A stretch of 57,860 bases of DNA from Clostridiales bacterium (GCA_015055625.1 SVHU01000015.1:1-57860), one strand, 5' to 3'; positions 10,331 through 20,065 are shown, numbered from the stretch's first letter. Notes: generated by a model from the sequence alone, not told the origin. Numbers and translations are program-made.

Positions 10331-11131
10331 TTATTTGAGATTTTTTAAAGCTTTATAGTACGGATCGGACGAAAAATCCCTATACTCGTCATCCACCGTT
10401 CCACCAAGCTGTTCGATTGCATTGCGAATTTCAGTAAAGTCTGCATAATTGCAATTATCCAACGCTTTATAAAGATACATCATTGCTCTCTCGTCGCCAT
10501 ACTTGCCGATAAAACCAGCATATAGTGGTACGTTGTTGCCGTTTTTGAACAAATCCTCCAAAAGCACGTACGTTCTTTCGTCCTGTTTTGCGTTAACTAA
10601 AATCTCTGCAATAAGACCTTTTAACGCATAGCCCGCATTGGGTAAAAGACTATAAAGCGCTTCGCTTACACTGTTTGCGTCTTGCGACATTACCTCTACA
10701 CAAAGCTCCCTGAGCCCCTCGTCTTCGTTTTCGTCCGCTAAAATCTCCACGTATTTATTAAGCGGATGGTTTGCGCCTATTTCGGACAAAAGATTTATTG
10801 CTTCAATCTTTACTTCCGCGCTATAATCACCATTTATGACTTTACTAAGTTCTTCATTACAATCAGTTTCCGCAATTCTATCAAGCAATAACGCCGAAGG
10901 ACTGTTTCCCTCTTCTGCTATCGACACAAGCATCTGAACAAGTTCTTTAGGAGATGTGATTTTTTCGAAATATTGCTTTGGAGAAATACCACCAAGCTCT
11001 TCGTACACAATCTCTTTCCACTCGTCGAAAAGAGATACTGCTTTATCCTCCATTTCATCGGGTGTAAGGGAAGAATTATTCTCCATCCACTGCTGTAAAT
11101 ATTCAGTAAATAACTGATCAAAATCTATCAT
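10331..11131 (-). CDS. HEAT-repeat-like protein of unknown function
   Basis: 266 residues, acidic, predicted all-helical with repeated helix pairs (for example around EVKIEAINLLSEIG and ALKGLIAEILVNAK) that resemble HEAT or PBS-type repeats. No catalytic motif, signal or membrane segment. Its start overlaps the end of the TPR gene by 4 nt (ATGA type), implying translational coupling, so the two probably act together as scaffold proteins. Function unknown. Confidence 0.6.
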   Translation of the reverse strand: MIDFDQLFTEYLQQWMENNSSLTPDEMEDKAVSLFDEWKEIVYEELGGISPKQYFEKITSPKELVQMLVSIAEEGNSPSALLLDRIAETDCNEELSKVINGDYSAEVKIEAINLLSEIGANHPLNKYVEILADENEDEGLRELCVEVMSQDANSVSEALYSLLPNAGYALKGLIAEILVNAKQDERTYVLLEDLFKNGNNVPLYAGFIGKYGDERAMMYLYKALDNCNYADFTEIRNAIEQLGGTVDDEYRDFSSDPYYKALKNLK

Positions 11132-12762
11132 TGTTTTTCCTCCAGTTTAAAGTTGTATAAATCAAGTAAAGCGTCAAACTTTTTCTCATCAGCTTCAAAA
11201 AGATTACACACTGCCTTTTTATCAATAAAAATTGGATGTAGTTTAGTAATAAACGCAAACACTGCAGTAAGTTCGTTTACTTCAAACTCGTCGCATTTAT
11301 CACTTGGCAATTCCATTATACGTTTTGCAAAAGTTTTATAGTTTAGATTTAACGCCTTATCAAAATCCGTAGTTATAAACGCGCAATTAGCATACACTCT
11401 CCAATACGCAGTATTTAGCTCGTTAGAAACCTTAAGTTTTGGCTGATGAGGTTTGAAAAACTGCACAACGTCTTGCAAAAACATTGCAAAATTCTTCTTT
11501 TGCGCAAACTCTAAAAATGGTGCAAGACATTCTCGTTTCGCATAATAATTAACGTCAGGATTCACTAAAAGCTCTCTAATGAGTGGATGAAAATACACGC
11601 TTTGAGCCAAAAATGCAGATATGTGTCCTGCAATTTTTACTTGAGGCGAAGTAATTATCCAACGCAATTTATCATAAAATTCACTATGCTTTTTTACGTA
11701 ATTAGCTACTCTTTCCACAGTTTTTAGGCTAGATAACGTGTCGTTTATTTCATCAAACCAACTCTCTTGTTCACTTTGTGGAATATCGGGAACAACATCA
11801 AACTTATCGTTTCCCTCTCGTAAATTAATGGCAAAATACTTTACTTTTTCACAATCAGGATATAATTTTGCTAGCTTCACCATTATACTATGAGCAAGAG
11901 AATGTTTACCCATATTGTGATAAATTATTGCAACAAGTAAATTAGCTACTTTATCATAAGGTGTAAAATCAAGCAGTTTTTTATAATATTTTAAAGTGTA
12001 TTTTTCATTTTTAACCTGTTGCATACATTTTGCAACTTTTTTGATATCTTGCTCTTTTGTAACGTTAACGTCATCTAATCTTTCAATTATTTCATCTCGT
12101 TCTTTAATATTGTTTGCATAATGCAACGCTACAATTTTAGACGTAAGCGCATTAACGTCGTTTGGAAGCTTTGCAAGCACTGCATCACACACAAGCGCGG
12201 AGGAAACAAACTTTTCCTCTCTAAGATATATCATTGCAATTAAATTTAGCGCTTCGATATAATCCCTACTTTGAGGAGGAACTTCCTCTAAAAGCTTTTT
12301 AGCATACGAATACTCTCCACTATGCATAAGCTTTCGTGCAACGTATATGGTTGCTTCTCTATCATACTTACCTACAACCTTAAAATTTTTATGGTTTGTA
12401 ACTGAAACATCGTAATCTTCGCCAATAATGTTTTTTGAATCAGAATAATTGATATAATATATTGCTTCTGGATTCCTATTAAGCTCTATAAGCGAAGAAA
12501 TAATACCCACGAAAGCTGATTCGTTTTTTGCGTCAATAGCCAACGTTCTATAATACATTTTTAGTGCAGAGTAATGCTCGCCAAGCATCGCATAGCATGC
12601 ACCTATCTCCAATAATGTATCCGCACTATCTTTGTTTACATCTAGCTCATACGCCCTATAAAAACAATCTATTGCTTTTGTATATTCGCCGTTATCACTA
12701 TATGACACGCCTTTGTCAAAATAGTAATCGGCATTATTTTGTAACTTGTGAATTTGAGCCAT
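11128..12762 (-). CDS. Tetratricopeptide repeat protein
   Basis: 544 residues. TPR motifs are clear near the N terminus: DYYFDKGVSYSDNGEYTKAI and the next units ADTLLEIGACYAMLGEHYSA and AKNESAFVGIISSLIEL, and further degenerate units run through most of the protein (for example around DYIEALNLIAMIYL and VANLLVAIIYHNMGK). The C-terminal ~200 residues are helical without recognisable repeats. No signal peptide, so cytoplasmic. It lies between a methyltransferase gene (3 nt upstream) and the HEAT-like gene (4-nt overlap). Likely a protein-interaction scaffold; partner unknown. Confidence 0.8.
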   Translation of the reverse strand: MAQIHKLQNNADYYFDKGVSYSDNGEYTKAIDCFYRAYELDVNKDSADTLLEIGACYAMLGEHYSALKMYYRTLAIDAKNESAFVGIISSLIELNRNPEAIYYINYSDSKNIIGEDYDVSVTNHKNFKVVGKYDREATIYVARKLMHSGEYSYAKKLLEEVPPQSRDYIEALNLIAMIYLREEKFVSSALVCDAVLAKLPNDVNALTSKIVALHYANNIKERDEIIERLDDVNVTKEQDIKKVAKCMQQVKNEKYTLKYYKKLLDFTPYDKVANLLVAIIYHNMGKHSLAHSIMVKLAKLYPDCEKVKYFAINLREGNDKFDVVPDIPQSEQESWFDEINDTLSSLKTVERVANYVKKHSEFYDKLRWIITSPQVKIAGHISAFLAQSVYFHPLIRELLVNPDVNYYAKRECLAPFLEFAQKKNFAMFLQDVVQFFKPHQPKLKVSNELNTAYWRVYANCAFITTDFDKALNLNYKTFAKRIMELPSDKCDEFEVNELTAVFAFITKLHPIFIDKKAVCNLFEADEKKFDALLDLYNFKLEEKQ

Positions 12763-12765
12763 TAA

Positions 12766-13482
12766 TTATTTGCCTTTTTTTGCTATAAAATGTATTCTTT
12801 CGGAGTTTTTTGATAGGTTTTCGCCAAAATCTGCAAAAATTTCTACACTAGAAAAACCTACGCTTTTCAACGCAACAATAATATCGTTTTCATTGTGGAC
12901 ATATTGAGTTTGCTCCTCGTCAAAACGAGTATATCTACCATCTTCATCACGTCTAAAAAACGATAAAAACATATCAACTCTGTTTCTGTATAAGTTGTTA
13001 TTCCATACGTAAACAACGCCGTCTTTTTCTTCGGTGTAAACGTTGTTTCCGAGTACTTTTTTTAGCTTATATTCGCTACTAATATCAAAAACAAAAACTC
13101 CGCCCGCTTTTAGGTTATTATATGTATTTTTGAAAAAGTCAATCGGATTTTTTAGATAATTTACAACATCGCAAGTTGCAGTAATAAAATCGACGGGAAT
13201 GGATAAGTTAATTTTCTCGGCATTTCCTACCGCAAAACTAACGTTAGTAATTGCGTTTCTTCTAGCGTTTTTCATTGCTATTGCAACCATTTCCGGAGAA
13301 AGATCCACACCCGACATATTGAAACCGCGCTGAGATAACATTAAAGTAAGCTTTCCGCTTCCACACCCTACGTCAAGTCCGCAACCCTTTGTGGGAATAT
13401 GATGCGATATAAAATCACACCACGCGTTGTAATCTACGTCTTGCATAAACAAGTCGTAAAATTCCGATAATCCATCGTACAT
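12766..13482 (-). CDS. Class I SAM-dependent methyltransferase
   Basis: 238 residues. Motif I is GLDVGCGSGK (residues 35-44), followed by the acidic loop GVDLSPEMVAIA, a motif II region PVDFITATCDVVNYL and motif III-like LKAGGVFVFDISS. This is a Methyltransf_11/25-type Rossmann enzyme; substrate unknown. Start overlaps the last base of the membrane-protein gene upstream, typical for a coupled operon. Confidence 0.85.
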   Translation of the reverse strand: MYDGLSEFYDLFMQDVDYNAWCDFISHHIPTKGCGLDVGCGSGKLTLMLSQRGFNMSGVDLSPEMVAIAMKNARRNAITNVSFAVGNAEKINLSIPVDFITATCDVVNYLKNPIDFFKNTYNNLKAGGVFVFDISSEYKLKKVLGNNVYTEEKDGVVYVWNNNLYRNRVDMFLSFFRRDEDGRYTRFDEEQTQYVHNENDIIVALKSVGFSSVEIFADFGENLSKNSERIHFIAKKGK

Positions 13483-14690
13483 TATTTTTTCTTCCTCTTT
13501 TTAGGATTTTGCATTTGTTGCCACTCTTCGTAAGCCTGAGTAATTTGCTCCTCTATATCCATTCTTTCCTTTTCCATTTCATTTTTCATAACCTGTTTTT
13601 CTTCGGAAAGTTTTACTAAGTCATTTCTATTATATGTGGCGCTAAGCGGTGTAAATGTATGTCCTTTATCGATACTACTCAATTTTCTAGAAGCATATGC
13701 CGCGCCATAAACAGTGTTACGAGTTTTTATATATTGAATTTGCTCGGCAATCTCTTCTTCCTTTGTCTTTTTGGTCGCCATATTACGATTTTTTATCGCA
13801 CCTTCTACCCTATCATTGATGTATTTGTCATATACATAGTGATTAAAAACCGTCCAAACAAGCAACATATTTGCAAGTCCAACAAAAACTATCAAGATCC
13901 AGCCTATTACCGAAAGCCAAATAAGATCGGCAAACGCAAACGCAAAAATAACAGGGAAAATCGCTAGCGCCATAAACAAAAGATTTTGAGGGAACAATCC
14001 TATTGCAAACACAAATGAATTCTTTACTAAATCAAAAAATCTAAGTTGGTACGTTACGCATTGCGTACAGAAATACATAAACATTATGAGAATAAAGATA
14101 AATTGTATTACGCCAACAACCTGAACAATAATTTTTAGAACTTGCGAAGATGAAAACATATCAAGACCGAAAAAGCAGAACATCATACCAAAGAATGATA
14201 GTGCCAAAAGAGCCGATCCGCCTACAAAATATTTCCAGTTTTGCTTAATTCCATGTCCAAAGTTTGCAAAAATGTGTACACCTTCACCCCATGTTATTCT
14301 ACGAACAACGTAAGTTGCGCCAGCAAGACCTATTCCAAACAACATAAAACAAGGCACAAGTAATAGATATTGAGTTAAAGTAACGTTTAACTTCATACTA
14401 GAATACAACGAATTTATATCATCTCTAGGATAATATCCTACGCCAAAATTTGCATTCGCAGGTATCGCCATTCCGTATGCAGTTTCTTGAAAATATGAAA
14501 ATAAAAGCACAGCTATTACAGGAATCAGGAAAAGTAAAAGTAATAAATTTACTTTACATAACGCACCCAATCTAGTCTTAAAAGTATCCCACCACAGTCC
14601 CCATCTAGTTCGTGGTAATTGACTTGGGTTAAAATCGGGTAAGTTCTCATCTCCGATAATAAGTCTGCTGAATAATCCTTGCTTAGCCAT
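13482..14690 (-). CDS. Polytopic membrane protein, possibly YesL/DUF624-like
   Basis: 402 residues with about six hydrophobic segments (roughly 50-68, 108-128, 153-175, 186-208, 237-254, 257-280), then a charged C-terminal coiled-coil-like cytoplasmic tail (NEMEKERMDIEEQITQAYEEW) ending in a lysine/arginine run. The amphipathic N terminus WGLWWDTFKTRLGALCKVN before the first helix is reminiscent of DUF624, but I am not certain. Overlaps the upstream orphan gene by 8 nt. Confidence 0.55.
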   Translation of the reverse strand: MAKQGLFSRLIIGDENLPDFNPSQLPRTRWGLWWDTFKTRLGALCKVNLLLLLFLIPVIAVLLFSYFQETAYGMAIPANANFGVGYYPRDDINSLYSSMKLNVTLTQYLLLVPCFMLFGIGLAGATYVVRRITWGEGVHIFANFGHGIKQNWKYFVGGSALLALSFFGMMFCFFGLDMFSSSQVLKIIVQVVGVIQFIFILIMFMYFCTQCVTYQLRFFDLVKNSFVFAIGLFPQNLLFMALAIFPVIFAFAFADLIWLSVIGWILIVFVGLANMLLVWTVFNHYVYDKYINDRVEGAIKNRNMATKKTKEEEIAEQIQYIKTRNTVYGAAYASRKLSSIDKGHTFTPLSATYNRNDLVKLSEEKQVMKNEMEKERMDIEEQITQAYEEWQQMQNPKKRKKK

Positions 14691-15510
14691 TTATATCCTC
14701 CACGAAAGTCTGAATATAACAATAAAGACTTTCTACATTCTGTTTAGAATTAACATTTACGTCCATAAATATTCCATTCCTTCCGTCTAGCAAATTACCC
14801 CCCTGACCTAAATACTCTACCACGTTCGTTTGTCTTGGAACACAAGTAAATAAGTCGAGATAATATTCATTATTAACTACCGGAAGGCTCATTTTATCCA
14901 CGCTGATGCGTGATATAGTAAGGTTCTTTTTATCAAATTCCGCCGTTTTATTGGCAAAATTAAGTAGCTTTACTTCAAGCTCTGTAAGGAGCGAAAAAGT
15001 TTCAACGCATTTCAACTCGCAATTTTCAATACGACAATTTATCTCGTTTTTAAGAGCTATTTCTCTAAGCTCAAACATTTTTTCTTGCGATAAACTCGGA
15101 TACGGCGACACAGTAAAATTGCACACACCGCAAAATACGTTGTTATTTGGTATAGCGTTGGGATTTTTTGTTGTATTAAAATGCAAGAACAAAATATCCG
15201 CATCAGGAAAAAAATCTCCATTATTTTCAGGTATTGTATCAATTACAAGCAAAATCCCTATGTTAGAAATATGATAGAAATCTAAAAAATTTTTCACAGC
15301 CAACGCTTTTGCGTACGCTCTACCTTCGCTCTCTTCGTCCTCGATTGCAATAAGTGCTTGAATGCACTTCGTCTTTTTTATACAAGCAAAACATCCGTGT
15401 GTTTTTATAAAGCCATTCTTTGTTAGCTCCTTTTCCGTAACCTTCTCGCTCATTATGTTCAATTCAAACTCGGCTAGCGGATATTTAACTGTTTGTATAT
15501 TAGACAACAT
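14683..15510 (-). CDS. Conserved-looking hypothetical protein, first gene of a six-gene operon
   Basis: 275 residues, not recognised. It has several cysteines (for example GCFACIKKTKC near residues 37-47) and no signal or membrane segment. I keep the ATG at 15508-15510 because a good promoter ends 6 nt before it; an internal Met at residue 20 has no ribosome site either. No Shine-Dalgarno sequence precedes the start, so the mRNA may be leaderless. Its 3' end overlaps the membrane-protein gene by 8 nt. Confidence 0.55.
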   Translation of the reverse strand: MLSNIQTVKYPLAEFELNIMSEKVTEKELTKNGFIKTHGCFACIKKTKCIQALIAIEDEESEGRAYAKALAVKNFLDFYHISNIGILLVIDTIPENNGDFFPDADILFLHFNTTKNPNAIPNNNVFCGVCNFTVSPYPSLSQEKMFELREIALKNEINCRIENCELKCVETFSLLTELEVKLLNFANKTAEFDKKNLTISRISVDKMSLPVVNNEYYLDLFTCVPRQTNVVEYLGQGGNLLDGRNGIFMDVNVNSKQNVESLYCYIQTFVEDING

Positions 15511-15516
15511 ATTTTT

Positions 15517-15545
15517 ATTATACTATAAATGCATAAATTTTTCAA
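15517..15545 (-). promoter_or_regulatory. Promoter of the 15.5-9.5 kb operon, predicted leaderless
   Basis: On the minus strand TTGAAA (15540-15545), 17 nt, TATAAT (15517-15522). Only 6 nt separate the -10 from the ATG at 15510, so initiation would fall on or next to the start codon. Confidence 0.7.
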
Positions 15546-15573
15546 TCATTTTGAACTAATTTTTATTATATCA

Positions 15574-15602
15574 TTGACATAATAATTAAATTATGATATC
15601 AT
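15574..15602 (+). promoter_or_regulatory. asd promoter
   Basis: TTGACA (15574-15579), 17 nt, TATCAT (15597-15602). Predicted start near 15609, giving a ~48-nt leader with ribosome site AAAGGAGA (15641-15648). It is divergent from the leaderless promoter of the minus-strand operon. Confidence 0.75.
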
Positions 15603-15656
15603 TATGAAGATTTTTATAAAATATCACGGATTAAACCGACAAAGGAGATATAAACA

Positions 15657-16652
15657 ATGAAAAAGTACAATGTTGCAGTAGTTGGCGCAACCGGTATGGT
15701 TGGTCGCAAAATGCTTCAAGTTCTTGCTGAAAGAAATCTTCCCATCGATAATTTCTATCTCTTTGCAAGTGCAAGAAGCGCAGGAAGTAAGGTTGAATTT
15801 AAGGGTAAAGAATACACCGTTATTGAGCTTACCGAAGAAAACATCCTTGCAAGAAAAATTGATATCGCTTTATTTAGCGCAGGCGGAAGTACCTCTAAGG
15901 CTTTTGCCCCCATTTTTGCAAATAACGGTACTCTCGTTATCGATAACTCATCTCAGTGGAGAACTGATCCAAACGTTCCACTTGTTGTTCCCGAGGTTAA
16001 TGCTCACGATATCGATTGGCATAACAACATTATCGCAAACCCCAACTGCTCCACTATTCAAGCAGTTGTTGCTCTTGCTCCTCTTCATAGAAAGTATGGT
16101 ATTAAGAGAATCGTATACTCTACATATCAGGCAGTAAGCGGTGCTGGTATGGGCGGTTTTTCAGATCTTGAAAACGGCGTTAAAGGCGAAGCTCCCAAAA
16201 AGTTCCCCAAACCCATTTTCGGCAACGTAATTCCTCACATCGACGTTTTCCTTCCCAACGGCTACACCAAAGAAGAAGAAAAGATGATGTTTGAAACTAG
16301 AAAAATTTTGGGCGATCCCGACATCAAAATCACCGCAACTACCGTGCGTGTTCCAGTATACTACGGTCACAGCGAAAGCATTAATATCGAATTTAAGAAT
16401 CCCATTACGTTAGAGGGCGTTAAGGAATGTTTGAAGAATGCTGACGGCATTATCTTGTCCGAAGAAGCTGAAGTTTACCACACCCCTCTTGACACAGCTA
16501 ACACAAATCCCGTATACGTTAGCCGTGTAAGACTTGACAACAGTGTTGAAAACGGTCTTAACCTTTGGGTTGTTGCAGACAACATCAGAAAGGGTGCTGC
16601 TACCAATGCTGTTCAAATCGCTGAAAAAGTTATCGCTAAGGATAATAAATAA
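15657..16652 (+). CDS. asd: Aspartate-semialdehyde dehydrogenase
   Basis: 331 residues. NADPH-dependent reduction of aspartyl phosphate to aspartate semialdehyde, the branch point to lysine/diaminopimelate, threonine and methionine. Visible are the nucleotide-binding GATGMVGRKML (residues 10-20), ALFSAGGSTSKAFAP, the active-site Cys in NPNCSTIQ (about residue 128), and GAGMGGFSDLENG. The catalytic His region RVPVYYGHSESINIEF is intact. Clear ribosome site AAAGGAGA and own promoter and terminator indicate a single-gene unit. Confidence 0.97.
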   Translation: MKKYNVAVVGATGMVGRKMLQVLAERNLPIDNFYLFASARSAGSKVEFKGKEYTVIELTEENILARKIDIALFSAGGSTSKAFAPIFANNGTLVIDNSSQWRTDPNVPLVVPEVNAHDIDWHNNIIANPNCSTIQAVVALAPLHRKYGIKRIVYSTYQAVSGAGMGGFSDLENGVKGEAPKKFPKPIFGNVIPHIDVFLPNGYTKEEEKMMFETRKILGDPDIKITATTVRVPVYYGHSESINIEFKNPITLEGVKECLKNADGIILSEEAEVYHTPLDTANTNPVYVSRVRLDNSVENGLNLWVVADNIRKGAATNAVQIAEKVIAKDNK

Positions 16653-16660
16653 GTTTGATA

Positions 16661-16695
16661 AAGAAGCGACACCGCAAAGGCGTCGCTTCTTTTTA
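16661..16695 (+). terminator. asd terminator
   Basis: AAGAAGCGAC/GTCGCTTCTT stem followed by five T residues, just after the asd stop codon. Confidence 0.9.
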
Positions 16696-16707
16696 TACTT
16701 GCCATAA

Positions 16708-16750
16708 AAAAAATACGGCTCAACTATTTTACGTTAAGCCGTATTTTTTA
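16708..16750 (-). terminator. Terminator of the M28-like gene
   Basis: AAATACGGCTTAACG...TTGAGCCGTATTT hairpin with A/T tracts on both sides, directly beyond the stop at 16753; likely works in both directions. Confidence 0.85.
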
Positions 16751-16752
16751 TT

Positions 16753-19578
16753 TTATTTAATGGAAGGAATATTGATTTTGCCTTGATAGTTGTACTCAAA
16801 TACAAAATAAATATTTTCGAGGATTTCGCTATTGGAATACTTACTGCTAAGCTTAGAAATAGTTTCATTTTTACTTGAAACAACACTAATATCACCCATC
16901 TTGTCGAGATTTCCAGCAACGTATACTATGTTTACTTTTACGTCAAGCCCAACAACGGGATCAAGCAACGGATCGGAAGATTTTGCAAACACTTCAATAG
17001 CCAAATCTGAACCGTATCCTGCAGGAATTTCAACAGTCGCCGTATTGCCATTTATCACAAATTCCTCAAACTTTACCGAAGTAGATTCGGTCGTTTTGTT
17101 TGAACCGATATTATTTATTAAACGAACGTACTCAATTTTATCAGCGGAATCACTAGTTTTGAAAGTAACTGTCATTGCTGGCTTTTCGCCTAAACGTATA
17201 TTGTTTCCACTGTCGTTTGTACTAAACTTGAAAAGCTTAGTATTGTTATTGTAGTAGGGAACGTAATCTTTAGATCCCATTGGCAAATCCGCTACGTCGA
17301 TAGAATCGGAAAGCGTATAAGCATTTCTTTCCGCATTCCACTCAAAGGCTCCAAGATCGGACTTCATATGAGCATACAAATCTAGATCTTTTAAAAGGAT
17401 AGACTGAGAGGTTTTGCCGTTTTTATTGTTGTATTCATAAACAAAAGCATTATTGTAAATTACGTCGTCGCCGTAAAATCTAGACTGCATTGCATTTAAT
17501 CCGTTGTGATTTACGGAAAGTAGACTTGTTACCAATACTGCAATATACGCAAGCGCAGTTATAGCAGAAGCAATCAAAACAGGCTTCTTTTCGATGATTG
17601 CTTTCTTCTTTTCAGCTACAAGCTTAGATTGCTCTTCGTCCTCTGTTTTTTCTTGGGCGTTTTTCTTTGAACTAATACCCAATAAATCCTTTATTATAAG
17701 AACGTAAGGAATAATAGACTGAGCATAAACGAGAACAATAGATAAAGTAAGAGGTAAGAAGATTGCAGGCGCTACGCTATACACAACTAAAACTTCTGCT
17801 ACAACAACAGGTAAAAGAAGAATAGCAAACGCACCGTAAGGCAACAATCTTTCGATATCAAAGCCAAACTTATTCTTGAATTTATCCTTGAGCAATATAC
17901 AACACAACATTGTTGCGCCTTGAGCTATTGCAAGACCTGCAAACAAGTAAGAATACGTGGGGAACACAAAGCACATTACTGCGCCTACAAGCATTATAAA
18001 CCAAGCGTTTCCTTTTATTACGTCCAATGCCTTCACTTTGAACACGTTTTTGAAAACAACGTTGTAAATAGCAAGCAATACTAAAGAAAGAACGAACACA
18101 ATAATAAAGAATAATACGTTATCGGTAATTAGAGAGCCGATTGCATTCACGGATACTGCACCGATAAGCGAAAGAAGAAGAGCTAACAAAAGGTAAAGAA
18201 CGGTAAGTGTTGCTACCGTTGCTAAAACTGAGAGCACAGATACTGCAACGCCATAGCCAGTTTTTACAGGATTTAGAGCCTTTTTCTTGATTACATACCA
18301 AGCAATAACGCCTGCAAGAGCAAGGATTATTGCACCGATAATATACGCAACGTAAGACGCAAACCAGAAATTAAGTCCAATATACGAATAAAAACCTATC
18401 GTTGCGTCGCTATCCAAAATTCCAAGATCCGCATTACCAAATCTATCCGCGTAGCTACCAATTACGCAAGCTACTCTTTCTACCATTGAATCGTTTAGTG
18501 AAGATGCAGTTGTAATTTCAGACTTATTTCCCACACCCAAAATTTCAATAGCAGAAATACCGTTAATTGCATTAAATTCTTTATTGCCCATATTTGCAGA
18601 AGCAATATTTCCAGAGAACGATCCACTATGATACCAATCCCCAGCAGTTGCAAACACCGAAACTGTATCGCTACCTTTCGCCTGAGATGCAACTATGGTT
18701 GACACTTCACCTACGTTGTCAAAAACAGCAATAGACTTAGTTCTAGAGATTGCATCTCCAAAAAATCCTTCATAGCGCGTAGTATTTAATAAAACGTCAA
18801 TTCCCAAACCATCTCTATAAGACGCATCGGTGAAAACCATTAAAATATCGTTCTTATAAGACTTTCCACCATTGATAATCTCGTCAAGAAGCGCAAGCAT
18901 AGTACCGATAGTAAGAGAATTGTTTACGTATCCGTTATCGCCAGCGTCAGAATCGTAGTGTGCAACCATCATCATAACATCTGCAAGCTTTTTCTCGTCG
19001 TAGCTAAACGAATAATTGTTAGCGTGAGGACTTCTTGCAAGGCCTTTCTTGGTTTGAGTTCCAGGAATATAAAGCATGATATTTTGAACCACCATGTCTT
19101 TATAATATCCTCTATCCTTAGCATTTGCAATAGCGTTTAAGTCTGAATCGTTAAGCGTTATATTTGCCGAGTAATACGCAGGAGCAAGTTCATATTTTTT
19201 TACTTCTTTCTCATTTTCAATTTCTACGTATTGTCCCATCAAAATATCGCTTGTGCTACTTATTGAGCCAGAAGGATAAGATTTAACATTTCCATTAGTA
19301 TCATAAACAGTTTTATACTTTTTAGTAAGAGTATTTTTGATAATCGTGTTTATCGAAGATACTACATCATATCTACTTGATGAACTTGACTTGGAAGTAC
19401 TGTCATCAGTAATATCGTAATTCCCGCTTTCCGCAATCTTTACAGCATTAGCTTTTGCCGTAGACGTTGAAATAAAAGACGTTGAAAAATTAACTTTTAC
19501 ACTAAGTACCGAAAATACAACCAGCGCCACTAGCAACACTGCCAGTATTGGATAATAAATCTTTTTGAGTTTATTCAT
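16753..19578 (-). CDS. M28-like membrane protein, probable pseudopeptidase
   Basis: 941 residues: N-terminal membrane anchor (about 8-28), an extracytoplasmic domain with the M28 zinc-peptidase fold, about eight transmembrane helices between roughly residues 400 and 710, and a ~230-residue extracytoplasmic C-terminal domain. This is the architecture of ERMP1/Pff1-type M28 proteins. The first zinc His-x-Asp is present (HYDS, 207-210), as is the later Asp (FDNVG, 287-291). But the bridging Asp of the usual GAxDD motif is Asn (GYVNNSLTIGTML, 216-228), and the catalytic Glu-Glu pair is Ser-Tyr (TDASYRDG, 250-257). I infer loss of peptidase activity and a structural or binding role in the envelope. 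Single-gene unit with ribosome site GAGGG. Confidence 0.75.
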   Translation of the reverse strand: MNKLKKIYYPILAVLLVALVVFSVLSVKVNFSTSFISTSTAKANAVKIAESGNYDITDDSTSKSSSSSRYDVVSSINTIIKNTLTKKYKTVYDTNGNVKSYPSGSISSTSDILMGQYVEIENEKEVKKYELAPAYYSANITLNDSDLNAIANAKDRGYYKDMVVQNIMLYIPGTQTKKGLARSPHANNYSFSYDEKKLADVMMMVAHYDSDAGDNGYVNNSLTIGTMLALLDEIINGGKSYKNDILMVFTDASYRDGLGIDVLLNTTRYEGFFGDAISRTKSIAVFDNVGEVSTIVASQAKGSDTVSVFATAGDWYHSGSFSGNIASANMGNKEFNAINGISAIEILGVGNKSEITTASSLNDSMVERVACVIGSYADRFGNADLGILDSDATIGFYSYIGLNFWFASYVAYIIGAIILALAGVIAWYVIKKKALNPVKTGYGVAVSVLSVLATVATLTVLYLLLALLLSLIGAVSVNAIGSLITDNVLFFIIVFVLSLVLLAIYNVVFKNVFKVKALDVIKGNAWFIMLVGAVMCFVFPTYSYLFAGLAIAQGATMLCCILLKDKFKNKFGFDIERLLPYGAFAILLLPVVVAEVLVVYSVAPAIFLPLTLSIVLVYAQSIIPYVLIIKDLLGISSKKNAQEKTEDEEQSKLVAEKKKAIIEKKPVLIASAITALAYIAVLVTSLLSVNHNGLNAMQSRFYGDDVIYNNAFVYEYNNKNGKTSQSILLKDLDLYAHMKSDLGAFEWNAERNAYTLSDSIDVADLPMGSKDYVPYYNNNTKLFKFSTNDSGNNIRLGEKPAMTVTFKTSDSADKIEYVRLINNIGSNKTTESTSVKFEEFVINGNTATVEIPAGYGSDLAIEVFAKSSDPLLDPVVGLDVKVNIVYVAGNLDKMGDISVVSSKNETISKLSSKYSNSEILENIYFVFEYNYQGKINIPSIK

Positions 19579-19675
19579 TAAAATGCCCTCTTAATTTGTT
19601 ATAACTTTATATATTCTACCATATATTAGTAAATTTTCAAACTGTTTTTGCAAAAGTTTTTACTTTTATTTCAAA

Positions 19676-19712
19676 AAAATCCGTAACATATTAAAATACG
19701 TCACGGATTTTC
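19676..19712 (-). terminator. Terminator of the 109-residue orphan gene
   Basis: AAATCCGT/ACGGATTT hairpin 24 nt beyond the stop at 19736, with T-rich sequence on the minus strand. Confidence 0.75.
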
Positions 19713-19735
19713 GACTTTTTTTAGAAAAATTATAA

Positions 19736-20065
19736 TTATCTACGCATTGTTGCATACGACACATTAGGTCTGCTTACGCTAACGCTTGCGCTAGGCGCAT
19801 ACTCGGAGGAAAGAAGCTTGGAATCAGTTGATAAAATAAGCAATCTTCCACCCTTGATTACTGCTTTGCACAAAATCCTATTGTTATCTATTCTTGTTGC
19901 AAGCGTCCAAAAATCAAGACAGCCTTCTGCCTGGTGGGAAGATATTTCACCGATTTTTTCGCCGGTAATAAGATACGCTCCAAGCGTTCTTGCATAGTTA
20001 TCATATTTTACAACAATAATTTCTCCAACTTTAACGTCTTGTAATAATTCCGCGCAAATAAACAT
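19736..20065 (-). CDS. Small protein of unknown function
   Basis: 109 residues, mostly beta by pattern (KVGEIIVVKYDNYARTLGAYLITGEKIGEISSH), ending in a short basic tail. No family recognised. It has a strong ribosome site (CAGGAGGC) and a terminator, and is divergently arranged with the WYL regulator at 20181, which may control it; that is inference from position only. Confidence 0.6.
   Translation of the reverse strand: MFICAELLQDVKVGEIIVVKYDNYARTLGAYLITGEKIGEISSHQAEGCLDFWTLATRIDNNRILCKAVIKGGRLLILSTDSKLLSSEYAPSASVSVSRPNVSYATMRR

Noticed and set aside
15682..16137. 151-codon open frame inside asd
   Set aside because: Out-of-frame shadow of a well-supported dehydrogenase, no ribosome site.
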